This document shows positions 49,871 to 61,545 of a DNA stretch of 64,000 nt, piece by piece; position 1 is the first letter of the stretch, and every line of letters begins with the position of its first letter. This DNA is from Polytrichum commune (lineage: Eukaryota; Streptophyta; Polytrichopsida; Polytrichales; Polytrichaceae). Location of the stretch: NCBI GenBank assembly GCA_950295325.1, contig OX485809.1:6818001-6882000 (forward strand), read 5' to 3'. A program made the translations under genes and the position numbers. The notes beneath the pieces were generated by a model that was not told the origin of the DNA, did no database searches, and was given only the letters and a program-made list of their open reading frames with translations.

Positions 49871-50646
49871 GAGGGTCCATGACTGAACGAGAGTGAGTTT
49901 CCAGCCCGAGGGTTGGCCCATAATTGCAGAAGGCCGCAGTTCTAGAGCCTAACCTATTACGGAAAGCCCTACCAAAGATTTTGACCGCTAGATTTAACTT
50001 AGATGAACGGCTCCGATGTTCTTACGAAAGTCTGAGTCCCATCCATATTCTAGGCAAGAAATCATATCACACAGTGTGCCCGTTAATTACACACATAAAA
50101 TATGTGGCAAGGTGTTACGGACCCTAAAATTGAGTCAATGTCCGTCCAAAGAAATTTTGGCCAAGGTGCCCTTCCTAGGCACTTGAAGTTTTATGTTGAT
50201 TGACCTTATCTTGATTTGATCCAATGGACTCAAAATTTAGGGGCCGGCTCCTTTCATACCTATAGAATATGGTACATTGGACAAAATACCATGCAGCAAG
50301 GAATACATATAATACCTTCAAAGGCATTATTTGAAACTCTCGGAGTTTTTTGGAGTTGTCCTACAACAAAGGCCCCGGGGGTGCAATGCATTTGCAACAT
50401 ATTCTAAAAACCTCTTATAAGGTATTGAGGCCTGAAAGCTTCACCTTTCTTTTGGTGTCACTTATTTTCAATCCTTAAGCCGTCACCAAGTGATGCAATG
50501 GGACCATTAAGTAAGTTATTGTTAAAATCTATTAATCATTTGCAGTGTTAAGTATAAAATAGTACTACTTTAGCCATTCATATTAGCAGTGTAAGAAGGA
50601 TGTAAAAACACTTTTAAACAAGCATCAACTTTGGCCAATCACAATA
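49871..50646. other. Intergenic stretch, no gene seen
   Basis: No coding, RNA or repeat structure can be supported here beyond simple AT richness. Confidence 0.5.
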
Positions 50647-51597
50647 ACTACCGTAGTTTACTAGCAGGTTAGGCAACTTGCTGCCTAATATTTAATTAAA
50701 GTTCAAAAAGTAGGTTCGGCACCTAAAAATAGTATATTCATATTTTCGGCAATTTTCTCTTTTAATTTTTAAAAATTCGGCTTACATTCATTTTTAATTT
50801 TCTATTTCAACTTATATCTTGTACATCTCTCTTGCATTGAATAACAAGTAAGATGTGAGTGAAGAGTTGAGAATGCCCTATGCCTTATGCAAGTAGAGTG
50901 GAGTTGTGTTCAACAATGCATATGGGATATGTAAACTTTGAAGTGAAGCACCTAGTTAGACGTCATTTTTATAACACGCATAACTTTTGCATAGAGTCTT
51001 CAAATGACATAAAATTTGTTGGAGGTGAAAGATTACTTGATTTCTAAACTTTTCTTAGACCAACAAAATTCCAAAAAAGTTGATCTTCTATGCACAAATG
51101 AGCTCCAAAAAACTGTTATGAACGCATTTTAATTTTTTGATCTTTACACGGCTGCAATATTTTGTCCATATCTTTTGCATAAAGACTTATTTTGACACAA
51201 AACTTGTTGGAGGTGGAAGAAGGATTGATTTCTCAACTTTTGTTAGTTGGACAAAATTCTATAAAACTTCATCTTCTATGCTCAATTGGACTCCAAAAAT
51301 TTGTGTACAACACATTTGAAAAGCCTCGCCTAGAGTCTTGCTACTTCTTAACCCATATTCTTTGTGGACTAATGTACGTGAGCTTGATTACAAAAGGAGC
51401 ACCTTCTCTCCTTCAAAATTCACATATGCTTCCACTGTAAGTAAAACTCTAGTGAGAAGTAAAAAATTCTTACTTTTAGGCAATTTTGAAAAATAATTAA
51501 TTTTATATTCGGCAAAAAATGCCAATAATATTCCAAAATTTTAGGCATCTATTTTTAGAATTATTTTGTGCCGAATCAGCTATTAAACTACGGTAGT
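50647..51597. mobile_element. 951-bp TIR element (ACTACCGTAGTTTA ends) with internal duplication
   Basis: ACTACCGTAGTTTA at 50647 is perfectly inverted at 51584-51597, with looser similarity continuing into TAGC...GGCAC. The interior holds two diverged copies of a ~200-bp segment (TTCTCAACTTTTGTTAG, CATCTTCTATGC, GGACTCCAAAAA). No transposase is seen. No obvious target duplication could be defined. Confidence 0.65.
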
Positions 51598-52811
51598 CGT
51601 GGATTTGTCCGCTCAACAAGGTGGTGTAAGAAGTGATCCATAAAAGGGGGACAACACCTTCATTTAATTAAAGATCCTCACCCGCAATAAGGTTGATTTT
51701 GTGGTGATTCTCACTTAGCAATCCAACACCAATAGACCCCCCCCCCTAGTGGAGAGTAAAAGGCTCTTTCTTTAAGACAATTTTGTGAATTTTTGTAGGT
51801 TGTATGTGAATTTATTATTTTTTGGAATTTTTTTGGTAGACTCTATATTGATTTGCTAATCTATGGAATTTTTTTGAATAAATTCCAAACTATCTAAGTT
51901 GCATGATATAGAAATTTTTCTCAAAGTGACACTTTAAGGCCTCAATGCCTTAGGCAAGATTTTTTTGGTAAAATTGAGCAATACACATACAATTTCATTG
52001 ATTAAAATACAAGTAGAAGAAGAAGAACTCCGGTCCCTACCAGGGACCGGAGTGAATAAAGTGTCTGTTCATAGGACAACCGTGGCCGTACCCCAGGGTA
52101 GCGGCGTTGGGTGTAATACTACTTCACCCTTTGCAGGGAGTAGACACTATGTTAGTAACCGATGTTTTAACCGGTTGAACCGGGGGGGGGGGGGGGGGGG
52201 GGGAGGGTGGTGTGTAGGGTGCATGGGTTTTAATTTAGAATTGTGTGGGTTTTTCTACTTCATTGGAGACGGGAAGCGTGCGTATTTGTTTGAGTATAAA
52301 TGATGGTTGATTGTGTTGTTGGTCACCAAGTCATGGTTCCAAGGTTGGTTGGATAAGGACGTGCGTGTTGTATTAATACGGTCCGGGTTCGATTCGCGTT
52401 GAATTCGTCTGAGCGTGTTAGTGCAATACACTTTGACTTGGTGCTGCAAGTGAGTTAATCATAGGCAGGAAAGTTATACCAACCAGCCAGCTACTCCCAG
52501 CCTTTTTGAGCTATAGGTGGTAACTTAATAACTAGTGGTCTGACCACTACCCCTCTCTAATTTTAGTTATGATTTTGTAGGTCTGTGATGGGTTGTCTAT
52601 TTTCTATTCGTCTTTTGTGGATTAATATTGAGTGTGCATATTGTATGGCAATTATGTTAAGTTGTTTGAATGTGTTCCTAATTTGTGATGTGGGGAGTTT
52701 AAGCTTTGTTTCAAGTTCGTTCATTGAGGGGATGTGAATTGTGGCTCGGGCACCAGATGCTAATACAATAAGTGGGGCTACGTTCCAACCCTTTGCGATG
52801 ATATTATTTAT
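51598..52811. other. Intergenic DNA with a strong hairpin, poly-G tract and SINE-like box
   Basis: CTCCGGTCCCT and AGGGACCGGAG flank a 3-base loop at 52029-52053. A run of about 20 G lies at 52182-52203. GGGTTCGATTCG at about 52385-52396 matches a pol III B box with a poor upstream A box. A poly-C run is at 51738-51746. No protein gene is supported. Confidence 0.45.
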
Positions 52812-53214
52812 AACACTATATTCGTTAATCGGAGACTTTTGAAAGTCTCAAAATAAAATCTGCCCATAGTTTGGGATGCCAATATTGTGGGCATACGGAA
52901 TATTGGGAACATCAAGAACATAACGATTTAAAAAGTTGCACGTAAAGAATATTCTTATTTCTAAAAATAGAGAATGTCAATTAAAATGCAAATGTGAGCT
53001 CCATATGGAAAATAACAATCGAATCTAAAAAAACAAATGGTTTATGTCATTATAGAGTTTGGGGTGCGCATCCCATAAGTAAGGCTCTTATGAATTTGGA
53101 TGGCACATCCCAAACGTATACCACAATGGAGTGTGACAAGTCCATGAAGTCTATTAAAAACCAAGTCTACTAAGCGTCCATGTTTTTCGCCATGAACTCC
53201 CACCTATGTTATGT

Positions 53215-56200
53215 TTACACATCTCCGTCTTCCGCTTCATATCCATTATCGGCGTCATTTTCCACAGCTGCAATACGTGCCAAGTTGTCTTTGGCAAAAT
53301 CTATATGTTTTTGGGGGATGGTCATTGTTTCTGTTTTGGAACCTTTGCGCGGCTTCCAAGCACAAAGTATAGTATCCGTGTTTATCCAAACCGGTGTGTA
53401 CGCTGAGTCCACTGTCCACTTAAAATTCTTTTTGGTGTCCCAACCTAAATAAGTGCGAAGCACGTTCTGGTCTTTAGTACTTGGACGACAATATGCCACC
53501 TCAATCTGACGAAAGTTGGGGCTAGTTCGAACAAAATTGGGTGAAGACAATGCTTTCACCAACCAAATTGGCTTGGGATGTTCCTCATCCCCTGCTCGTA
53601 CAAGGACCAAATAACCTTCATGGCAATCAACACCTACACGAAACGACGGTGCCGGTCGATTGCGGGCAGGGCCAACGTAATGCTCGTCCATTGCGAACTC
53701 TTCACGAACGTCTCCATTGCTAAAAACCATGGTGTCGGACTCGACAACCGTCAAACGACTTTGTGGCCAAAATCCTTGTGTTAAAGTTGTACGGGTGTCA
53801 CCACCAAGTGTCATTAGGGCCGAGCGAATGCGATCCCAATACGCAATCAAAGGTTCATGAGTATCTCTAACACGTCTAGTGATGTCCTCCTCACACAACT
53901 CTTTCCAATATTCAATGAATCCGGATATGCCTTTGATGATTTCCGGCCCATTCCTCATGGGGTCGGGTTTGCAAGGCTTTGGATCCCCATCCGGGAGCAA
54001 ACATTTCCCATTATTGTCTTGACGCCATACAAGTATACCATCATCCGGTCCCCAATTAAGAGATGTGCATAAAAGCTTGAATTGCATGGCTGGGAGACCA
54101 TCATCCCTTATATAGAATCGGAATTGTTGTGCTTTGGTATGCCCCACCAAACGGTCCCCTCCCTTCAACATGTATGACTTGATGAAGGCCTTGAAATCTG
54201 GTACTTCCTCAATCATGTGCGGAATTACTGGCATATGGTCCAAATCCATATACGATTTCATAAGAAGAGGTATGGTTGGAAAATCTTCTTCATGCAACTT
54301 CATGCTCCACCGTCCGAATGATGCATCAATGTCGTCGTGTGTATGTCCCACCATAAAAAACGACACAAACACCTCCTTGAAGATTCCTTTCGCCACGAGC
54401 AATGACCAAAAACAAAATACGTATCGACATTTGTTGTCTTTCACGCAATTATCAAGTTGAACGTGAAGAGTTGGAGGCAATGGTTTTGCACAAATAGGTA
54501 CTCCCGGTGGTTCTGGCAATGACGACATACAAACCTCCTTCCCCGCAAGCACTGCTTCGTAAAGGGGTGTCGTTCCACAACCATCAAAAAGTGCACGTGA
54601 TGAATGTAACGGTGGCTTCTCCAGATCGCGCAAAAGTTTTGCAAATGAACCCACTGTGTGGTTAGCATCGCCAGGGTAAAAATCCAACCCATAATGGGCA
54701 TACTTTACGTCTCCATGGCTGTGGGCAATCATCCCTGCGAAAAAAAACAAACGATGCTTGAACAACAACAATAACAACGACAACTCCAAACGGAGGTATG
54801 AAATTGGACATTTGGCAAACACACCCAGTAAAATTTGAGAGAATTTGAATACATATTTGTGATTCAATACAAACCTGTGACAGATACGGGCAACTTGAAG
54901 AGACCATCCGTGGCCTTAATTTTGCGTGCATAACAAGGGCATGCGGTCTTGGCGTGGTCCATTTTATCATGGATGATTGTTAGAACCTCTGTAGGCCTCA
55001 TTATGGATAGAGCACGGTTCTTGTAGTAATCTTGACGGTGAGCCTCTTGGTTGTTGACATGTTCAATATATTTTGCTTGGTGTCTAGTGTGGGATTCGGT
55101 GCCTATGGGGTGGGCGTCTCGAAGACCTTTGTATTTTTCACACGTCGTACACCTAGCGAACTTGTCCCCAGGTCTCTTCAAAATGTATTCGGCAAACTGT
55201 TGGTTTTTAATGATACTCAACTTGGACAAAGAAATGGGCCCACATCCCGCTATGCGACCCACTTCATTGATGTCCGTTAATATGTTCTTCCATTTTGTAC
55301 CCGTGGGCAATACCATTTGTACAACTTTCTCCCCTGACGACAATGTCCTCGTCTTGTGGGGCATTGCATCGGCCAATGGGACTATGATGGTGGAGAGTGT
55401 CGCGGAGGCTTGGAGTGTAGCCTCCCTAGGTTTCTTTGTGCCCGAATTGCCATGAAATCGAGAGCGGCGACCCAACAATGAATATTTTTGAAACCTATAA
55501 AAGTCAGACTTTGACACGGCGTGGATGGTATACCACGCAGTACAACACACTTCCACATTCTCAAGTGTGACCACCTTACGCCCATGGGTGTCAATGTGGA
55601 CATTTCTGTGGACCTCGAGTTTCTTTGCCGATCTCATACGGAAATCCGCAAGCCACATCTCTTGACGTAGGGACTTAATTTTCTCCCGCGGGAAAAATTG
55701 GCAACATTTCCTCTCGCAACAGTCTTTGGCGGACACAAGACGGATAGTTTCGTCTCCCAATATGCGATCCCGTCGACGTTCCTTATCTCCACGAGGCACA
55801 CGGTTAGAATCATATCTGCGTAGGCCTTTGCAAAGACGTATTTTGGTCAACAAAGCTAATTGCGTTTGATTATGGCGGCGCTCATGGTCCAACAAGCTTA
55901 CTCCGTCATAGAGAACCCGACAAAGAGGCCATCGACGCAAGGAAAATCTCCATGTCACCGGGACGTCAAGCGGAAGCAAAGAATTCAGGATGCACACACC
56001 CACATCATCGGGACCAAGGGGGTTGGCATCAACACAATCACGGGGATCAGAGTTTCTACATATGCCATCTGCCACGGGGACACCAACATCGTTGAAAAGA
56101 ACAACATCAAGGCCCACCCATTGCTCCCTACCGAAACCGGCACATAACGGAATGTCATCATTGTCATCCCCGGAACGTATAGATTGTTCGTGCGCTTCAA

Positions 56201-56351
56201 ATGATTCGTGGGAGGATGCATCCACAAACCCACCCATGGCATTTGCCATGCCATGACTACCCGCCGATGGCGAAGATAGTTTACAGTCATCATCGGAAGA
56301 GGAAGCTTTTGTGGACAACTCCAATGAACTATATCCAACGTGCATCGCCAT
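53215..56351 (-). CDS. DUF7869-like, transposase-type protein, copy B, intact (998 aa)
   Basis: Exon 1 is 56351-54875, the intron 54874-54735 (GTTTGTAT...TTTCGCAG) and exon 2 54734-53215; together they encode 998 residues with no stop. ATG 56351 follows a TTTGTTTAG acceptor and begins MAMHVGYSSLELST, as in A. The N-terminal ~200 residues are acidic/serine-rich, then basic. Cys pairs (CCERKCC, residues 211-217) precede a conserved helical region, and a second Cys/His cluster (CTTC 401-404, His 414, 421, 424) looks like a zinc knuckle. Candidate catalytic acids are D465 in IIHDKMDHAKT, D587 in HVQLDNCVKDNKCRY, and D627/D629 in GHTHDDIDASFGRW, giving D-122-D-~40-D, a spacing compatible with an RNase-H-like DDE/D transposase. 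The layout resembles proteins annotated as DUF7869 in plants and animals (name recalled, not checked). The catalytic role is inference. Confidence 0.82.
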
Positions 56352-56494
56352 CCAACCTAAACAAACCACCAATAAAATGACCAACACAACAACCACCGCA
56401 ATGCATACAAAAGTGGATACGAGATATGCCTACATATATGGTTCAAAAATCACAAACAACTCTCGCCACACCGTTGCGGGACCTCACATATGAA

Positions 56495-57571
56495 GACGAA
56501 CGTGCGTTCGACAACAGCTCGATGACATGCAAATCCTACACGGGACTCAGACGTCCCTGCACAACGGAACCCCATTCCGATATATATTACCCGTGAAGGG
56601 CTTTGGGTCGAGTCGCCAATAAAACATTGGAAGGGTTGTCCACCACCAAGGGACAACACAAGCACATATATTCACGAACGCGCGGACGAAAATATCAACC
56701 CAATATACAATAAAATCTAAATGGGACATATTATAAGAGCACCTAAAATATACTTGCCACTTTATCCACATGCAGTAAGCATCATATTTGATGGGCGAGT
56801 GTTTACGAACGATCGTTCGTAAGTTCCAGCCGAAACTTAGGGGCGGATGCAAACGACCGATCATCTGTATGTCACAGCCGCGACAGTGTTTGGAAAAAAT
56901 GATTGGACACGTCCGAATAGAGATATCTATAGCCACCTTACAGGGAAACATGTTATCCAATAACCAGTGGAAAATGACAGTCGACATCTATCACTAAATC
57001 ATGATTGCATAGATACGAACGAGCGTTCGTATCTATCATAAACACGGTATAGTCCTCTACACATGCTTGCGTCAACAGGCCTGTTGGTGGATGCGTGGAC
57101 GGTGGACAGGTGGTATTTATGAACGTGCGTTCGTAAAATTCAACTAACATAATTCTCCGCGGATACAAACGGTAGTGAGAAATACGAACGCTCGTTCGTA
57201 TTTAACTTGCATATTGTTAACGTGGCCAATGCACTGAAGTGTATAAATTAAGGAATGTTTTTTGGATTCTTGAAAAATAATCCCAGGTGATATTTACGAA
57301 CGCACGTTCGTAAATATCCCATCACCAGATGTTCCGTTGGAGAAAACGGTTACACGGGAACTCATGCGCGTCTGGGTCTTGAAGGTAGATATACGAACGT
57401 ACGTTCATATATCATCGACACAATTTTCGTGCCTAGTTCTGTCTATAAGGAACTCAATGTCGAGTACGGTTGTGATCAACTTACGAACGCACGTTCGTAA
57501 ACAACTCATATCATATTGATGTACCTATTGTACATGTGCTACCAACTCACGTTTACGAACGTGCGTTCGTA
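56495..57571. repeat. Cluster of ten 18-bp palindromes upstream of the DUF7869-like gene, copy B
   Basis: Sites start at 56495 (degenerate), 56673 (degenerate), 56804, 57014, 57118 (TATGAACG variant), 57183, 57295, 57392 (one mismatch), 57482 and 57554. The site at 57014 extends to a 28-bp dyad (ATAGATACGAACG and its inverse). Spacing is irregular, and B lacks the 310-bp tandem units of A, so the palindromes persist although the spacers do not. Confidence 0.93.
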
Positions 57572-57850
57572 AACGTCCGGTATTTGCGGCGGTATATACG
57601 GGTATGTGCAGTCTGTAGTGGACCTGGGTGGTGTAGGGTTGGCGCACAAGAAAATGGTTTGAGCGCGTTCCAATCAGGTCTGTGGAGCGCACACTTGGAT
57701 GTGCCGCAGAAAAGAGCTCTTCTGTGGGGGGAAAGAGCTTTAAGTACCTTCCCCCCGATGGTTCAAAATCCCTTGGATGCTATTTAAAAAGCGGATTCCC
57801 GCCGCCTACTTTGACCTAACAATATGCCATTCCATCCATGCGCAATATAT
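57572..57850 (-). promoter_or_regulatory. Conserved hairpin-bearing block, candidate promoter/leader, copy B
   Basis: Counterpart of 12095-12354. It has CCGGTATTTGCGGCGGTATA next to the palindrome cluster, GAGCTCTTCTGTGGGGGGAA, an inverted repeat at 57726-57756 (six G, loop with TTTAAGTACC, six C), and CTATTTAAAAAGCGG at about 57779-57794, a TATA-like box for leftward transcription toward the DUF7869-like gene. The stem arms are kept while loop bases differ from A. Confidence 0.4.
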
Positions 57851-59146
57851 AAATAGCATTATGTATGGAACATGTCTTGCGTGCACGCAACATATTGTAA
57901 ATCTATAAATCCGTCGCACACCTTAGTTGTTACCAAGGTCGCACGAAAATATGTCTATATGTCTATATGTATATATATATATATGTATATATATATGTGT
58001 ATATATGTGTATATATATGTATATATATATATATATATATTTTTACTATTTTATATATGGGTTATTATATTATATATATATAGGTTGATGGGTTAACATT
58101 GAGTATTAAATTATTTGCGACTAAGGTGTGAAGTCCAAGTGAATTGATGAAGGTCTAAGTGATATATATATTCACACACACAATGAGGTAAGAGTGGCTA
58201 AGAACATATTGTGGAATCCCCTAAAATTGTAGGTATCATATGATTCACATAAAAAAAATGCTTGTAATATGGTCACCAAGTGCATGAATACCAATAAAAA
58301 GTCGCTTAATCCATAATGGCTTGTGCTAGGTAGATTGAGAATATTTGGAACTGGAGGCTCACCAAACATCGGCCCATATTAATATGAATCATTGTTGCAA
58401 TTCATCATTGGTGAAAATTAAAGTTTAATGCACTAGTATTCGATCGTTAGTTCAAGTTGACACCTAATTAAATGACTTGACGTCCTATTGGAAATTCACT
58501 TTAGGTCCACCATGGTGTGGAAATGGATAACGAATTTGGAATGGTGCATACAATAGTATGCACTTACAATTATATATTTGTATTATTTGCAACAAGAAGT
58601 ATGTGCATGACCATAGCTTAACTGTTGATTTAAGTTGAAGTCTTATACCATTCATGTTATAATAAGACTAAGTGTGTATTGTGTGATCAAATTGCACTCA
58701 AAACTATTAAGGTGAAAGGGCTAGCATTTCAAAATTCACTCTTCACCCCCTAAACCAATGTTTTATATCAAAATGACAATTATTGGCATGAGTCTAGATT
58801 ATTATAGTTGCTATGACCCAAATAAAGCAATTTCCAATCGAACCAACATTGGTAGACCATTTTGACATGATGCGCATAGACCACAACATGGCCATATATA
58901 AGAAAGGTTGGTAAGATAAAAAGATGTAGGGTTTAGGGTTTAGGGTTTGGGGTTAGGGTATAGAGTTTGTGAAAGAGTTGTCTATGTGGTTTGCGGGCTT
59001 AGGGTTTAGATCGTTACTTCAATGCATTATATACACAAACAATATCGACTCCTAAATAATCCATATCGCACTAACTTAATTTATGGGAAGCTCATACTAT
59101 CAATTGATACTACTAGCAAAACATGCGACCACATGGCTAAAATACA
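57851..59146. other. AT-rich internal spacer of copy B
   Basis: No gene is seen. An (AT)n/(ATATGT)n microsatellite covers about 57955-58080, giving a false Tyr/Ile open frame. Telomere-like TAGGGTTTAGGGTTTAGGGT is at about 58927-58947, and the adjoining GACCATTTTGACATGATGCG matches A near 11180. Confidence 0.6.
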
Positions 59147-59494
59147 CTACACTAAATATGATATTTAGTGTTTGATTGTATAATATAGTGTTGTTACGCT
59201 ATCATGGTCAACACTAAATTTCAATTCTTTGATAATTAGTGTTGGACATATTAAATGGGCCACCACATTTCCTACTACCATGTCCTTTATGCTTTTATCA
59301 TTGTTAATTGTTTTTTTCATATTAATTTCCTTACACAAAATTTGTGCATGCGACATCCACATATTACCATTATAGTTGACATTAAGTGTTTGAGTTCGCA
59401 ATGAATAGTAGTTACCTTCATAGGGTTAGTGATATTTAGTGTACTATGCGTTTGTATTTAGAGTATCTAACACTAAATATCATATTAAGGGTGG
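59147..59494. mobile_element. MITE of the CTACACTAA family, copy 2, nested in element B
   Basis: The left end CTACACTAAATATGATATTT is inverted at the right end (AACACTAAATATCATATTAA). The interior matches the copy at 32223-32552. It is absent from copy A, so it inserted after the elements diverged or was lost in A. Confidence 0.7.
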
Positions 59495-60949
59495 TTCAAG
59501 CTAACACCTCATGAAATTAATGACATCGTATTGAAAATTGAATTTTCATCCACCTCTTGTGGAGAATCAGATAGCCCCTCTCCACAATTTAAATTGAGTC
59601 ATTTATATATGTAATATTTATTTGAGGAACCATTGAAGAACTTTAAAGATGTCTCGTTCATGAAAACGACATTTGCATCTTGGGGGTGGATTCTTCATCG
59701 AAAACCTACTAAATGACATGAATTGTTAAATACAAATTATCTGAACATACTTTTCTAAAATATGTTTACAAGGAATCCATATGTCGAGGTACTAAGGGGA
59801 TACGGAAAGTCAAATTTATGTCCCTAAACTAAGCTCCTCCCATCTCCTATTTCATTTTTCCTGAACCCTCATCCCTCCATGTCCCCATGGTATCCCCTCA
59901 TCCCCATCCCCTCCCCCTCCCCTTCTCCCATCCCATCCTCATCCCATCCCCTCCCCATCCCCCTCCCCCATCCCAGCCCTCGCCAGTGGCCACTAGCCAC
60001 GTGGCCGCTGCTTGGAAACCCTAGCGGCGCCGGCTACCTCCCCGTGCCCCTCTCTCTCCTCCTCATTTGTCATTTGGAGCAGAGGAGGAGAGGAGCTCTT
60101 AGGTGCGGCGAAGCCCTTGCCAATTTTAGAGCCTCATTGTGAATGTTGTTTTGTTGTGTTGTCAGAACCTTGAGAATAGGAAAGCTTGAGAGTAGGAAAG
60201 GTTGAGAGGTTGAGAGTTATAGAAAGCTTGAGAGGTTGAGAGTTATAGAAAGCTTGAGAGGTTGAGAGTTATAGAAAGCTTGAGAGGTTTAGAGTTTTAG
60301 AAAGCTTGAGAGCTTGAGTTTTAGAAAGATTGAGAGGTAGAGAGTTTTAGAAAGCTTGAGAGGTTTAGAGTTTTAGAAAGCTTGAGAGCTTGAGTTTTAG
60401 AAAGCTTGAGTTTTAGAAAGCTTGAGAGGTTGAGAGTTTCAGAAAGGTTGAGAGCTTGAGAGCTTGAGAGCTTCAGAAAGCTTGAGTTTTGTGAAGCTTG
60501 TGAGTTGTGTACATCAGGGTTTGTGTAGGATTTGCATATAAGTTGTGAAGGCTTGAGAGTGTGACAAAGTGAAGGCAGGAGGATTTGTGTGCAACAATTC
60601 AATGCGAGTATAGGTTTCCTTTACAAATCACTCCTTCACAATCTGAAATTGTTGTTTGATGAATTCCTTGTGATTTGTTTTCTGCATTATGAGGTATGTC
60701 ATGTTTTGTATGAAATAACACTTTCCTCTTCATTCTGAACTATCAATCACTGACTCGCAATTTTGTTCTGATTCCATTTTTCACTTGTGTTTCATCAATC
60801 TGATCACGAGTTGCAGGATCATGAACAATGCCAGATTGCAACATTCATACCAACATTTATACGTATATGTACATATATGTATATGTATATGTACGGATAT
60901 ATATGTACATAAATAAATATACCATTTCCTAATCCCAGATGACCACATT
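59495..60949 (+). promoter_or_regulatory. C-rich tract, GC block and repeat leader upstream of the ParB-like gene, copy B
   Basis: A C-rich CATCCCC tract is at about 59864-59975 and a conserved GC block follows at 59980-60120 (AAACCCTAGCGGCGCCGGCT, CCTCCCCGTGCCCCTC). From 60170 to 60490 there is a tandem repeat of AAAGCTTGAGAGGTTGAGAG with a ~30-bp unit, its only open frames being repetitive. The AAACCCTAG telo-box and GC block suggest a transcription start near 60.0 kb with a leader intron ending at 61545. This is inference from position and from conservation with A. Confidence 0.4.
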
Positions 60950-61513
60950 TACGAACGTTCGTTCGTAAATGTGGCGTGAATACATGCCTTACCCCACAAA
61001 CATATACGAACGTGCGTTCGTAAATACGCACCTCACCCTCCATTTTTACGAACGCACGTTCGTATATTCGTCTATACCCTGTACATCAGAAAATCCTCAA
61101 ATCCAATTACACATACAAAAATACGAACGAACGTTCGTAATCACAAACTATAACAATATACCAAACCCTTCATGGTAATTGTCTGCATTTCCAAGTAGCA
61201 TTATTTACGAACGCACGTTCGTAAATAAGAACTAAAGTATTAATTCACCTATTTAGAAGATGCTCATGGAAATTCGAACAACCCTCGTGGAAATTAGATA
61301 ACCCTGGACAACTCGTGGACTTGTTTAGAAACAATACGAACGCACGTTCGTAAACTTGTGTCAAATACACCTTAGCAACCACATTCTTTACGAACGATCG
61401 TTCGTAAATGAAATCAGCGAAGACATCATTACAACTTCTCACGGGTATCCATAGCCAGAGTTCAATGATTAGTGTATATGATTTGCTTTGTCAATTACGA
61501 ACGCTCGTTCGTA
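60950..61513. repeat. Cluster of eight 18-bp palindromes upstream of the ParB-like gene, copy B
   Basis: All eight match TACGAACG-NN-CGTTCGTA exactly, starting at 60950, 61005, 61047, 61122, 61207, 61335, 61389 and 61496, with central dinucleotides TT, TG, CA, AA, CA, CA, AT and CT. Arms are constant while the centre is free. The last site ends 32 bases before the start codon, within what looks like a leader intron (TACTAAAT branch-like site, then TGCTCTGCAG). Confidence 0.96.
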
Positions 61514-61545
61514 AACACAATACTAAATGTTTATGTGCTCTGCAG

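Noticed and set aside
57872-58096. Tyr/Ile-rich open frame
   Set aside because: It is a translation of an (AT)n/(ATATGT)n microsatellite.
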